From NCBI RefSeq assembly GCF_040675855.1, contig NZ_JBEGIK010000001.1, positions 186,001 through 250,000 of the forward strand: a stretch of DNA of 64,000 nt, given 5' to 3'. Positions within the stretch are counted from its first letter, which is position 1, and every line of letters begins with the position of its first letter. The translations under genes and the position numbers were made by a program. The notes beneath the pieces were generated by a model. The model was not told the origin of the DNA. It did no database searches and saw nothing but the letters and a program-made list of their open reading frames with translations. Positions 1 through 8,544 of this stretch are shown here, in pieces. This DNA comes from Microbacterium sp. LWH3-1.2. GTDB lineage: Bacteria > Actinomycetota > Actinomycetes > Actinomycetales > Microbacteriaceae.

Positions 1-1554
1 GCCCGCGACATCGGCGGGATCCGGTTCGGCGGTCGCAACGGCGGCGTGGGCGAAGACACGGTCGTCGAGATACGACGCGAGTTCGGGGACGGATGCTGCG
101 GCCGCGGCATCCGTTCCGTTCACGGCCCGCGCGTACGCGGCGAGCACCGCGATGCCCCACGCGCCGCCCTCCGAGGCGGTGTCGCCGACCGACACCGGGG
201 CGCCGATCGCGCCTGCGAGGAAGCGCTGCGCGACGCCGGCGGTGCGGAACATGCCGCCGTGCGCGAACATGCGGTCGAGCGCCACGCCCTCGCCGTCGAG
301 CACGCGCATGCCGAGCGCGAGGGTGCCGAAGACGCCGTACAGCTGCGCGCGCATCGCGTTCGCGAGCGTCAAGCGGCTGTCCGGCGTGCGGACGAACAGC
401 GGGCGGCCCTCGGTGAGCCCCGCGATGGGTTCGCCCGCGAGGTGGTTGTAGGCGAGCAGGCCGCCACCGTCCGCTTCGCCGTCCAGTGCTTCGCGGAAGA
501 GGGTCTCGTAGACCGCGTCGTCGGCGAGTGGGGTTCCGGCGGCCTCGGCGAAGCGGGCGAACATGCCGGCCCAGGCCGCGAGCTCGCTCGCGCCGTTGTT
601 GCAGTGCACCATCGCGACGGTGTCGCCGACCGGCGTCGTGACGAGGTCGAGCTCGTGGTGCACCTCGGCGAGCGGGCGCTCGAGTACGACCATCGCGAAG
701 ATGCTCGTCCCGGCGCTCACGTTCCCTGTGCGCGGCGCGACGGCGTTCGTCGCGACCATGCCCGTGCCGGCGTCGCCCTCGGGGGCGCAGAACGCGATGC
801 CGGGGCGCAGGGCTCCCGACGCATCGAGCAGCGCCGCGCCCTCGGCCGTGAGTGCGCCCGCGGGCGCGCCTGCGGCGAGCGACTCGGGCAGGAGCTCGGC
901 GACGTGCGCGACCGGCAACCGGCCGGCGGCCAGCGCGTCGTAGCGCGCGAGGAGGTCGGCGTCGTAGTCGCGCGTCGCCGAGTCGATCGGGAACATCCCC
1001 GATGCGTCGCCGACGCCGAGCACCTTCGCGCCGGTCAGCTTCCAGTGGACGTAACCGGCGAGCGTCGTGACGAAGCGGATGTCGGGCACGTGCGCCTCGC
1101 CATCCAGCACGACCTGGTGCAGGTGCGCGATCGACCAGCGCAGCGGGATGTTCACGCCGAACGTCTCGGTGAGCTCGGCGGCTGCCGCGCCGGTGTTCGT
1201 GTTGCGCCACGTGCGGAAGGGGGCGAGCAGCTCGCCCGCCTCGTCGAACGCGAGGTAGCCGTGCATCATCGCCGAGACGCCGATGGCGCCGAATGTGTCG
1301 GGTGCGACGCCATGGCGCTGCTGCGCATCGGCGACGAGGTCGGCGTACGCGGCCTGAAGCCCCGACCAGACGTCGTCGAGCGAGTAGGTCCAGAGGCCGC
1401 CGTCGAACCGGTTCTCCCACGCGTGAGAGCCGACCGCCAAGACGGCCGCCGGGTCGTCGGCGTCGACAAGACAGGCCTTGATTCGCGTCGATCCGAGCTC
1501 GATGCCGAGCGCGGTACGCCCTTCGCGGATGGCCTGGGACGCACCATTCGTCAT
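1..1554 (-). CDS. FGGY-family carbohydrate kinase (ribulokinase/xylulokinase type), 3' end beyond window
   Basis: The reading frame runs from an ATG at 1554 to the window edge without a stop, giving 518 residues; FGGY kinases are usually 490-560, so little is missing. The N-terminus has the sugar-kinase ATP-binding beta-hairpin LGIELGSTRIKACLVD at about residues 17-32, followed by WENRFDGG, as in the FGGY group annotated as xylulokinase-like. The start codon overlaps the stop of the upstream araD-like gene (ATGA), so the two are translationally coupled. It probably phosphorylates L-ribulose or a related ketose, supplying the substrate of the AraD neighbour. The assignment to ribulose rests on context; xylulokinase is the main alternative. 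Confidence 0.82.
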   Translation of the reverse strand, partial: MTNGASQAIREGRTALGIELGSTRIKACLVDADDPAAVLAVGSHAWENRFDGGLWTYSLDDVWSGLQAAYADLVADAQQRHGVAPDTFGAIGVSAMMHGYLAFDEAGELLAPFRTWRNTNTGAAAAELTETFGVNIPLRWSIAHLHQVVLDGEAHVPDIRFVTTLAGYVHWKLTGAKVLGVGDASGMFPIDSATRDYDADLLARYDALAAGRLPVAHVAELLPESLAAGAPAGALTAEGAALLDASGALRPGIAFCAPEGDAGTGMVATNAVAPRTGNVSAGTSIFAMVVLERPLAEVHHELDLVTTPVGDTVAMVHCNNGASELAAWAGMFARFAEAAGTPLADDAVYETLFREALDGEADGGGLLAYNHLAGEPIAGLTEGRPLFVRTPDSRLTLANAMRAQLYGVFGTLALGMRVLDGEGVALDRMFAHGGMFRTAGVAQRFLAGAIGAPVSVGDTASEGGAWGIAVLAAYARAVNGTDAAAAASVPELASYLDDRVFAHAAVATAEPDPADVAG

Positions 1555-2321
1555 CGTTCGACCTCCCCGTCGCTCTCGCCGGCACCGTCGCGACGCTCGT
1601 CGGTGCTCTGCCCGTACACGTTCTGATACCGGTCGTAGAGACTGTCGATCGCGTGCTGGGGAATCGGGATCAGCGGGCCGGCCTCACGCGCGTAGTGCAC
1701 GGTGCGGGCGACGTCCTCGACCATGACGGCGGCCTTCACCGCGTCCTTGGCCGAGACGCCGATGGTGAAGGGGCCATGGTTCTGCATCAGCACCGCGCGC
1801 GAGCGGTGACCGGTGAGCGTGTCGACGATGCCGCGGCCGATCGAGTCGTCGCCGATGATCGCGAACGGACCCACCGGGATGGGTCCGCCGAACTCGTCGG
1901 CCATCGCAGTGATGACGCACGGGATCTCCTCGCCACGCGCCGCCCACGCGACGGCGAAGGTCGAGTGCGTGTGCACCACTCCCCCGACCTCGGCCATGTT
2001 CCGGTACACGTAAGCGTGCGCCGCGGTGTCGCTCGACGGGCTGCGCTCGCTCCCCGGGCTGCCGGGGATGACGTTGCCGTCGAGGTCGCACAGGATCATG
2101 TTCTCGGGCGCGAGGTCGTCGTAGCTCACGCCCGAGGGCTTGATGACGAAGAGGTCGGCGCCGGGCACGCGACCCGAGACGTTGCCACCGGTCCAGACGA
2201 TCAGGTTGTAGCGGACGAGCTCGCCGTGGAGCTTCGCGACATCGGCACGGACGGCGGCGATGGATGCCTCGACCTCCGGGCTGAACGTCGGCGCCGGCGT
2301 TGCCGGTTCGGGGCTGGTCAC
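1551..2321 (-). CDS. araD: L-ribulose-5-phosphate 4-epimerase family protein (class II aldolase fold)
   Basis: 256 residues from a GTG at 2321 with AGGA upstream. Class II aldolase/adducin fold with the zinc-ligand pairs visible: HTHSTFAVAW near residue 115 and MQNHGPFTIG near residue 180. AraD converts L-ribulose 5-phosphate to D-xylulose 5-phosphate in the cytoplasm. The kinase downstream and the divergent sugar importer support a pentose role. Related class II aldolases (fuculose-phosphate aldolase) share the fold, but the length and HGPF context favour AraD. The promoter region holds a perfect 26-bp palindrome, so the gene is probably under the LacI protein encoded upstream. Confidence 0.82.
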   Translation of the reverse strand: MTSPEPATPAPTFSPEVEASIAAVRADVAKLHGELVRYNLIVWTGGNVSGRVPGADLFVIKPSGVSYDDLAPENMILCDLDGNVIPGSPGSERSPSSDTAAHAYVYRNMAEVGGVVHTHSTFAVAWAARGEEIPCVITAMADEFGGPIPVGPFAIIGDDSIGRGIVDTLTGHRSRAVLMQNHGPFTIGVSAKDAVKAAVMVEDVARTVHYAREAGPLIPIPQHAIDSLYDRYQNVYGQSTDERRDGAGESDGEVER

Positions 2322-2370
2322 GGGGTCCTCCGTCGGGTCTCGTGTCGTCGAACGGCTCGCTCTGCCGCCG

Positions 2371-2396
2371 CCCCGATGTTACCGGTAACATCGGGG
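2371..2396. promoter_or_regulatory. Perfect 26-bp LacI-type operator palindrome
   Basis: Two 13-bp arms meet exactly at 2383/2384; the left arm is CCCCGATGTTACC. The core TGTTACCGGTAACA is a typical LacI-family site with a central CG. It lies about 50 bp upstream of the araD start and between araD and the lacI gene, so it probably represses the kinase/epimerase arm. Diverged copies sit at 3664 and 3696 in front of the importer. Confidence 0.85.
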
Positions 2397-2450
2397 TTTG
2401 CCAACCTCGCCCCCGCTGCTCGCCGTCGCAAAAGGGGAAGCGTCGCCGGC

Positions 2451-2475
2451 ACGACACGACACGACACGACGCGAC
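2451..2475. repeat. ACGAC pentanucleotide tandem repeat, five units
   Basis: Four exact ACGAC units and one GCGAC unit run head to tail in the space between the araD promoter and the 3' end of lacI. No coding or structural role is evident. Confidence 0.8.
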
Positions 2476-2509
2476 AGGTGGGCAGCCCCGCCCTCCCCGT
2501 CGTGCGGGG

Positions 2510-3508
2510 TCAGCGGCGGGGGGCGGCCGTCGACGTCCGTGCGACGAGGCGCGGCAGGGCCGAGACGGACGCGGCCTCCCCGAGCACCTCCGCCACGGCA
2601 CGGCGCGCCTCTCCCGGGAGGTCGAGACCGATCGTGCTGAGCGCAGGACGGTAGTACGCTGCATCCGGGTTGTCGTCGAAGCCCACGATGCTGACGTCGC
2701 CCGGGACGTCGACGCCGGCCTCGCGGAGGCCCGCGATGAGCCCCAGTGCCATCTGGTCGTTGGCCGCGGCGATCGCCGTGGGGCCGTCGGGCGCGCGCAG
2801 TGCCGCAGCGATCTCGGGCGCCAGCGCGGCGCCCGCCGCCGCCGTCCAGTCGCCGTTCCAGCGCGGACGCCGCTCTACCCCTGCCGCGGCGAGCGCGCGC
2901 TGCATGCCCACCTCGCGCGAGCGCGCCTCGAGCCATTCCGCCGGTCCGGCGATGCGCCCGATGCGCCGATGGCCCAGCTCGAGCAGATGCGACACCGCGA
3001 GAGCGGCGCCCGCCTCCTGCCGCTCGGCGCCAGGGCCGGTATGCAGGGCGGCGATCGCGACGCCGGGGTGGTCGTCGACCAGGGCGGTCAACGTCGTCGC
3101 GTGGGGCGCGAGCACGATCAGCCCATCGACACCCTGCGCGAGCAGGCGGTCGGCGGCATCGCGGACGGATGCCTCGGCCGAGGCATCCGCGTACGCCGTC
3201 GCGATCCACCTTCCCGCATCGCGCGCCGCAGCCTCCAGAGCCGCGATGCCGACCGCCGGTCCGTACAGCGTCGCGTCGGAGGCGATGACGCCGAGGGTGC
3301 GCGTCGTGCGCGTGCCGAGCGTGCGCGCGGCATTGTTGACCCGATAGCCGAGGTCTGCGATCGCCTGCAGCACCCGGTCGCGGGTCTCGGGCCGGATGTT
3401 CGGGTGCTCGTTGATCACCCGAGAGACCGTCTGGGTCGACACGCCGGCGGCGCGCGCGACCTCGCGCACCCCCACCCGGGACGCGGTCCGATGCTGCGGC
3501 TCGCTCAT
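2510..3508 (-). CDS. LacI-family transcriptional regulator of the pentose locus
   Basis: 332 residues from the ATG at 3508; longer upstream extensions lack LacI homology. The N-terminal helix-turn-helix (VREVARAAGVSTQTVSRVIN, about residues 14-33) is canonical LacI, followed by the hinge and a periplasmic-binding-like effector domain with the conserved VSIVGFDDNPDA motif near residue 275. It lies between the araD/kinase arm and the divergent importer. Palindromic sites on both sides match LacI-type operators, so it probably represses both arms and is released by a sugar. A 24-bp perfect palindrome at 3166-3189 lies inside the coding region. Confidence 0.93.
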   Translation of the reverse strand: MSEPQHRTASRVGVREVARAAGVSTQTVSRVINEHPNIRPETRDRVLQAIADLGYRVNNAARTLGTRTTRTLGVIASDATLYGPAVGIAALEAAARDAGRWIATAYADASAEASVRDAADRLLAQGVDGLIVLAPHATTLTALVDDHPGVAIAALHTGPGAERQEAGAALAVSHLLELGHRRIGRIAGPAEWLEARSREVGMQRALAAAGVERRPRWNGDWTAAAGAALAPEIAAALRAPDGPTAIAAANDQMALGLIAGLREAGVDVPGDVSIVGFDDNPDAAYYRPALSTIGLDLPGEARRAVAEVLGEAASVSALPRLVARTSTAAPRR

Positions 3509-3663
3509 CGCGCTCACCCTATCCGCCCTGACGGACGTCTCCACGGCGGGCGTGGGCACGAGCCGGACCGGCGCGACGATGAAATGTGATCCTTCACTTC
3601 GGACATCGGCTTGCCGAGCGTGCGCCTCCCCACACTGGGCGGCGCGGTCTCGCGTTACAAAAC

Positions 3664-3709
3664 TGTTACCGCTCACATCTTGCCAGCGGGTGGAATGTGA
3701 GGGCTAACA
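3664..3709 (+). promoter_or_regulatory. Importer promoter with two LacI-like operators
   Basis: TGTTACCGCTCACA at 3664-3677 and TGTGAGGGCTAACA at 3696-3709 are diverged forms of the 2371 palindrome core. TTGCCA at 3680 and TAACAT at 3705 (spacer 19) form a weak -35/-10 pair, so the second operator would cover the -10 region. This is about 85 bp upstream of the binding-protein gene. Confidence 0.65.
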
Positions 3710-3792
3710 TTTCCAGCGGCGGAGTCGCGCAGCAGCGGCCCGCATCACACCGAGCCGGCAGCGATGCCGGACCAGAACGAGGAGGTTCGGTA

Positions 3793-4782
3793 ATGACGAA
3801 GAAGACGCTTCTCGCCGGGTTCGCGCTCCTGGGGGCTCTCGCCCTCACGGCGACCGGCTGCGCAAGCACCGACGACGCTTCCGGCGATGCCGGCGGCGAC
3901 GGCGACGGGGTCGTCACCGTCGGTTTCGCCCAGACAGGATCGGAGTCCGGTTGGAGGTCGGCCAACACCGAGTCGATGAAGGCGGCTTTCTCGGCCGAGA
4001 ACGGGTTCGAGCTGATCTTCAACGCCGCCGACAACGACACGGCGGCTCAGATCGCTGCAGTGCGCGACTTCATCAACCAGGGGGTCGACGCGATCGTCAT
4101 CGCGCCGATCGTCGAGGACGGCTGGGACGACGTCCTTCAGGAGGCTGCGGACGCCGGCATTCCCGTCGTCCTCGAAGACCGCACGGTCTCGTCGTCCGAC
4201 GACCTCTATGCGAGCTGGGTCGGACTGGACTTCAAGAAGGAAGGCGTCATGGCGGGCGAGTGGGCGGCCGAGACCTTCGGCGACACTCCGACCAAGATGG
4301 TCGTCCTCGAGGGCACCACGGGCTCCGCCCCGGCGAACGACCGCGCCGAGGGCTTCGACGAGGCCGTCGAAGGCACCGCCATCGAGAAGATCGACTCGCA
4401 GACGGGTGACTTCACCCGTGACGGCGGGAAGACCGTCATGGAAGGCTTCCTGCAGAAGTACGGGGTCGACGGCATCGACCTGGTCTACGCGCACAACGAC
4501 GACATGGCACTCGGCGCGATCGAGGCCATCGAGGCGGCGGGAGCGGAGCCGGGAGTCGACATCCAGATCGTCTCGATCGACGCGGTGAAGGATGGCATGC
4601 AGGCCCTGGTGGACGGCAAGATCAACTTCATCGTCGAGTGCAACCCGCTCCTCGGCGAGCTTGCCGCGGGCCTTGTCACCGACGTGCTCGATGGCAAGAC
4701 GGTGGAGAAGAAGGTCTACGTCGAGGACCAGACCTTCACTCAGGAGCAGGCGGCCGAAGTCATCGACAGCCGTCCGTACTGA
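3793..4782 (+). CDS. Sugar ABC transporter substrate-binding lipoprotein, YtfQ-like
   Basis: 329 residues from ATG 3793 with GGAGG at 3781-3785. A signal peptide ends in a lipobox (LTATGC, Cys near residue 22), so the mature protein is membrane-anchored outside the cell. The body follows Escherichia coli YtfQ, the galactofuranose-binding protein: VGFAQTGSESGWR, FINQGVDAIVIAPIV, SQTGDFTR and VYAHNDDMALGAI. YtfQ-type proteins bind furanose sugars. With an AraD gene next door, L-arabinofuranose is a reasonable ligand, but this is inferred. It is the first gene of the importer operon and is followed by a strong hairpin. Confidence 0.9.
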   Translation: MTKKTLLAGFALLGALALTATGCASTDDASGDAGGDGDGVVTVGFAQTGSESGWRSANTESMKAAFSAENGFELIFNAADNDTAAQIAAVRDFINQGVDAIVIAPIVEDGWDDVLQEAADAGIPVVLEDRTVSSSDDLYASWVGLDFKKEGVMAGEWAAETFGDTPTKMVVLEGTTGSAPANDRAEGFDEAVEGTAIEKIDSQTGDFTRDGGKTVMEGFLQKYGVDGIDLVYAHNDDMALGAIEAIEAAGAEPGVDIQIVSIDAVKDGMQALVDGKINFIVECNPLLGELAAGLVTDVLDGKTVEKKVYVEDQTFTQEQAAEVIDSRPY

Positions 4783-4819
4783 TCGACACCGACCTGTATC
4801 CAACGAGATCGACAGCGCC

Positions 4820-4850
4820 CCGCCGGGGAACCGCCCAGGTTCCCCGGCGG
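4820..4850 (+). terminator. Hairpin after the binding-protein gene
   Basis: A 13-bp perfect stem (CCGCCGGGGAACC with its complement) closes a 5-nt loop between the binding-protein and ATPase genes. There is no T-run. Such a hairpin could act as a partial terminator or as a 3' stabiliser that keeps binding protein in excess. Confidence 0.75.
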
Positions 4851-4883
4851 TCGCGCCGACGACCAGCCCGGAAAGGCAGATGA

Positions 4884-6425
4884 GTGACCATATCCGCGGA
4901 CACCGCAATCCCTCCGGTCGTCGAGATGACCGGGATCACGATCCGATTCCCCGGCGTGCTCGCACTCGACGCCGTCGACTTCACCCTCCGCCCCGGCGAG
5001 GTCCACTCGCTCATGGGCGAGAACGGTGCCGGAAAGTCGACGCTCATCAAGGCTCTCACGGGCGTCTACCCGATCGACGCGGGCGAGATCGTCGTGAACG
5101 GGCGTCCCCGACGATTCACGACCACGGCCGACGCCCAGACCGCCGGGATCTCCACGGTGTACCAGGAGGTGAACCTGTGCGCGAACCTCTCGGTCGGTGA
5201 GAACGTCATGCTCGGCCACGAGCCGCGCACCGCCACCGGCATCGACTGGAAGGCCGTGCATCGGCTGGCCGAGGAGCACCTCGGGAGCCTCGGGCTCACC
5301 ATCGACACGCGATCCACACTGTCGAGCCATTCGATCGCGATCCAGCAGCTGATCGCCATCGGACGAGCCATGGTGCTCGACGCGAAGGTGCTGATCCTCG
5401 ACGAGCCGACCTCGAGCCTGGACCGCGGCGAGGTCGAGCAGCTCTTCCAGGTGGTCCGCGATCTGCGCGACAAGGGCGTCGCGATCCTGTTCGTGAGCCA
5501 CTTCCTCGACCAGATCTACGAGATCTCCGACCGCATCACGGTGCTGCGCAACGGGCGCCTCGTCGGCGAGTACCTCTTGCGCGACCTTCCGCGTGGCGAC
5601 CTGGTCACCAAGATGATCGGCCGGGAACTGGACGAGCTCACTGCACTCGCCTCGGTTGCCGACCGGTCGATCGACCGAACCGGCACGCCCGTGCTGCGGG
5701 CGAGCGGCGTCGGCAGGCGCGGCGTCCTCGAGCCCGTCGACCTCGACGTCTACGAGGGAGAGGTCGTCGGGATCGCAGGGTTGCTGGGCTCCGGCCGCAC
5801 CGAACTGGTCCGCCTGCTCTACGGCGCGGACCGCGCCGAGACCGGCCAGATCGAGGTGGGCGGCCGCGCGGCCAAGCACTCCTCTCCCCGACAGGCGATC
5901 GAGAACCGGATCGCGTTCTCCTCCGAGAACCGGCGCGCCGAGGGCATCATCGCCGACCTCACCGTCGCCGAGAACATCGTGCTCGGCATCCAGGCCCGCC
6001 GCGGTGCCATGCGCAGGATCGCCAAGGCCGAAGCCGACGCCCTCGTTCACGAGTACATCGCCGCACTCGGCGTCCGGCCCGCAGACCCGGCCATGCTCGC
6101 GGGTAACCTGTCCGGCGGCAATCAGCAGAAAGTGCTCCTGGCGCGCTGGCTGGCGACCGCCCCCGACCTGCTGGTGCTCGACGAACCCACGCGCGGGATC
6201 GACGTCGGCGCCAAGGCCGACATCCAGCGCAAGGTGGCCGAACTGAGCGCTCGAGGCCTGTCGGTCGTCTTCATCTCGTCCGAGCTCGAGGAGGTTCTGC
6301 GCATCGCGCAGCGGATCGTCGTCATGCGCGACCGGCGAAAGATCGGCGAGCTCGACTCGCACGAGGTCGACCTCGACGGGCTCATCGACTACATCGCCAA
6401 CCAGGCAGAGGAGAGCGTCGCATGA
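4884..6425 (+). CDS. Sugar ABC transporter ATPase with two nucleotide-binding domains, YtfR/MglA-like
   Basis: 513 residues from GTG 4884, with GGAAAGG seven bases upstream; an ATG at 4880 is out of frame. The first domain has Walker A GENGAGKST near residue 47 and Walker B LILDEPTSSLD. The second domain has a degenerate P-loop (GLLGSGRTEL), the signature NLSGGNQQKV and LVLDEPTRGIDVGAK. This tandem architecture is typical of CUT2-family importers. It ends in an ATGA overlap with the first permease gene. It powers uptake with the two permeases downstream. Confidence 0.93.
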   Translation: MTISADTAIPPVVEMTGITIRFPGVLALDAVDFTLRPGEVHSLMGENGAGKSTLIKALTGVYPIDAGEIVVNGRPRRFTTTADAQTAGISTVYQEVNLCANLSVGENVMLGHEPRTATGIDWKAVHRLAEEHLGSLGLTIDTRSTLSSHSIAIQQLIAIGRAMVLDAKVLILDEPTSSLDRGEVEQLFQVVRDLRDKGVAILFVSHFLDQIYEISDRITVLRNGRLVGEYLLRDLPRGDLVTKMIGRELDELTALASVADRSIDRTGTPVLRASGVGRRGVLEPVDLDVYEGEVVGIAGLLGSGRTELVRLLYGADRAETGQIEVGGRAAKHSSPRQAIENRIAFSSENRRAEGIIADLTVAENIVLGIQARRGAMRRIAKAEADALVHEYIAALGVRPADPAMLAGNLSGGNQQKVLLARWLATAPDLLVLDEPTRGIDVGAKADIQRKVAELSARGLSVVFISSELEEVLRIAQRIVVMRDRRKIGELDSHEVDLDGLIDYIANQAEESVA

Positions 6426-7471
6426 AGGCGATCCTGAAGCACCGGCTGTTCTGGCCCGTCGTCGCGCTGCTCGCGCTCGTCGCCATCAACACGATCGCGC
6501 GTCCGCAGTTCATCCTCGTGACGCTCCGCGACGGCGAGCTGTACGGCGCGCTCATCGACATCCTGCGCAACAGCGCCCCCCTCATGCTCGTCGCCCTCGG
6601 CATGACGATCGTGATCGCGACGCGCGGCATCGACCTGTCGGTGGGCGCGATCATGGCGGTCTCCGGCGCCGTCGCCCTGACGATCATCGACGGCTCCTCG
6701 GACCCCGGCAATCTCGGCACCGTGCTGGTCGCGCTCGTGGTGGCGGTCGCCGTGTCGCTCGTGCTGGGTGTCTGGAACGGCTTCCTGGTCGCCGTCGTCG
6801 GCATTCAGCCGATCATCGCGACGCTGGTGCTGATGCTCGCCGGCCGCGGCGTCGCCCTGCTCATCACCGAGGGCTTCATCACGACCGTCAACAGCCCGCC
6901 GTACGAGTTCATCGCGACGGGCTACCTGGTCGCCCTCCCCGTCGCGTTCCTGATCTGGGTCGCCGCCGTCGCAGTGATCGCCCTGACCGAGCGGCGCACG
7001 GCGCTGGGGGTCCTGACCGAGGCCGTCGGCATCAACCCCGAGGCGAGCCGGCTGGCGGGCGTCCGGGCACGGGGCATCGTCTTCGGCGCGTATGTCCTGA
7101 GCGGATTCCTCGCGGGCATCGCCGGCATCATCTACAGCTCCAACATCCGCGCGGCCGACGCGAACGCGGCGGGCCTCTTCATCGAGCTCTATGCGATCCT
7201 CGCCGTGGTCCTCGGCGGCACCTCCCTCATGGGCGGCAAGTTCACCATCGCCGGGACGGTCATCGGCGTGCTCACGATCCAGACCCTGGAGGCCACCATC
7301 CTGTTCCTCGGCGTACCCTCGGCGCAGAGTCCCGTGTTCTTCGCGATCGTCGTGATCGTCGTCGTGCTGGTGCAGTCGCCTCGCCTCCACCGCTGGGCCC
7401 GCGGCGCTCTCGCCTCCGCGGGCGCGCGCCGCGGAGCCGACGCCGGCAGCCGAGCGGGGGTGTCGTCATGA
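6422..7471 (+). CDS. Sugar ABC transporter permease, YtfT-like
   Basis: 349 residues with hydrophobic segments spread over most of the length. The N-terminal block LRDGELYGALIDILRNSAPL and MTIVIATRGIDLSVGAIMAV closely follow E. coli YtfT, and the C-terminal half has the EAVGINPEASRLAGV and GGTSLMGG elements of the CUT2 permease family. Starts on an ATGA overlap with the ATPase and ends on another with the second permease, so the three are coupled. Confidence 0.92.
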   Translation: MKAILKHRLFWPVVALLALVAINTIARPQFILVTLRDGELYGALIDILRNSAPLMLVALGMTIVIATRGIDLSVGAIMAVSGAVALTIIDGSSDPGNLGTVLVALVVAVAVSLVLGVWNGFLVAVVGIQPIIATLVLMLAGRGVALLITEGFITTVNSPPYEFIATGYLVALPVAFLIWVAAVAVIALTERRTALGVLTEAVGINPEASRLAGVRARGIVFGAYVLSGFLAGIAGIIYSSNIRAADANAAGLFIELYAILAVVLGGTSLMGGKFTIAGTVIGVLTIQTLEATILFLGVPSAQSPVFFAIVVIVVVLVQSPRLHRWARGALASAGARRGADAGSRAGVSS

Positions 7472-8484
7472 CCAGGAGCCTGGAGACGACCCGTCCCACG
7501 ACGGCCCCGTCGCGGTACGCGACCTTCATGAGCCGCCACGCCTCACTGATGCCGACGTTCGCCGCCGTCGCGATCCTCGTCGTGCTGCTCGTCGGCGCGC
7601 AGGCGCGGTTCCCCCGGTTCCTGAGCCCCGGGAACATCTCCGCCCTCCTGCTCGACAACGCCTACCTGGTCGTCCTCGCCGTCGGGCTCACCTTCGTCAT
7701 CCTCACCGGAGGCATCGATCTGTCGGTCGGATCCGTGATGGCGTTCACCGGAATTCTCGGGGCGAGTCTTCTCGCCCAGGGGATCCCCGCGGTGATCGCG
7801 GTGCCTGTCATGCTCATCACCGGAGCCGTGATCGGCCTGCTGATCGGCATCCTGGTCCAGTACTTCGACGTTCAGCCGTTCATCGCCTCACTCGCAGCAC
7901 TGTTCCTGGCGCGGGGCCTCGCCTTCGTGGTGAGTCTCGCCTCCATCCGCGTCGAGGACCCGGCGGTCCTGTGGCTTCAGCGGACACGGTTCACCGTGGC
8001 CGGGTGGTACATCACGCCCACCGGCATCATCGCGCTGCTCGCCGTCGCGATCGCGTTCTTCGTGCTCCTCTGGACTCGCTTCGGCCGCACCGTGTACGGG
8101 ATCGGCGGCAATGAGCAGTCCGCTCGGCTCATGGGCCTGAACGTGGCGCGCACCAAGATCGTCGTCTACGTGATCAGCGGCGTCTGCGGGGGGCTCGCGG
8201 GCCTGCTGCTCACGGCGTACTCGGGGGCCGGATACCCGCGCAACGGCATCGGCACCGAGCTCGACGCGATCGCCGCGGTGGTGATCGGCGGCACGCTGCT
8301 GACAGGCGGCACGGGCTACGTCCTCGGTTCGCTCGTCGGGGTGCTCGTGTACGCGACGATCAAGAAGCTGATCTCGTTCATGGGGGCCGAGCAGTCCTGG
8401 ACGCAGATCATCGTCGGAGCACTCCTGCTCGTCTTCATCGTGGTGCAGCGCGTGATCGTCGCACGCTCGCAGCGCCGCAGATAG
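7468..8484 (+). CDS. Sugar ABC transporter permease, YjfF-like
   Basis: 338 residues, polytopic. Contains LTFVILTGGIDLSVGSVMAF, the loop GIGGNEQSARLMGLNV and the C-terminal GGTLLTGGTG motif of CUT2 permeases. It is the heterodimer partner of the preceding permease, as YjfF is of YtfT. Coupled by ATGA overlap. The operon then pauses for 59 bp before a second ATPase gene. Confidence 0.92.
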   Translation: MTRSLETTRPTTAPSRYATFMSRHASLMPTFAAVAILVVLLVGAQARFPRFLSPGNISALLLDNAYLVVLAVGLTFVILTGGIDLSVGSVMAFTGILGASLLAQGIPAVIAVPVMLITGAVIGLLIGILVQYFDVQPFIASLAALFLARGLAFVVSLASIRVEDPAVLWLQRTRFTVAGWYITPTGIIALLAVAIAFFVLLWTRFGRTVYGIGGNEQSARLMGLNVARTKIVVYVISGVCGGLAGLLLTAYSGAGYPRNGIGTELDAIAAVVIGGTLLTGGTGYVLGSLVGVLVYATIKKLISFMGAEQSWTQIIVGALLLVFIVVQRVIVARSQRRR

Positions 8485-8531
8485 CCGGCGACACCACGTC
8501 TGCGCACAGCGGCCGCGCCCCTGTCCGCCGG

Positions 8532-8544
8532 GATAATGGCCTGA
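8532..8544 (+). promoter_or_regulatory. -10 box for an apparently leaderless second ATPase gene
   Basis: GATAAT at 8532-8537 is placed so that transcription would begin at or near the ATG at 8544. No ribosome binding site precedes the ATG. No convincing -35 box is visible. Confidence 0.5.

Noticed and set aside
46..1626. 526-residue plus-strand ORF
   Set aside because: Arg/Asp/His-rich composition with no domain; it is the antisense shadow of the FGGY kinase and araD genes.
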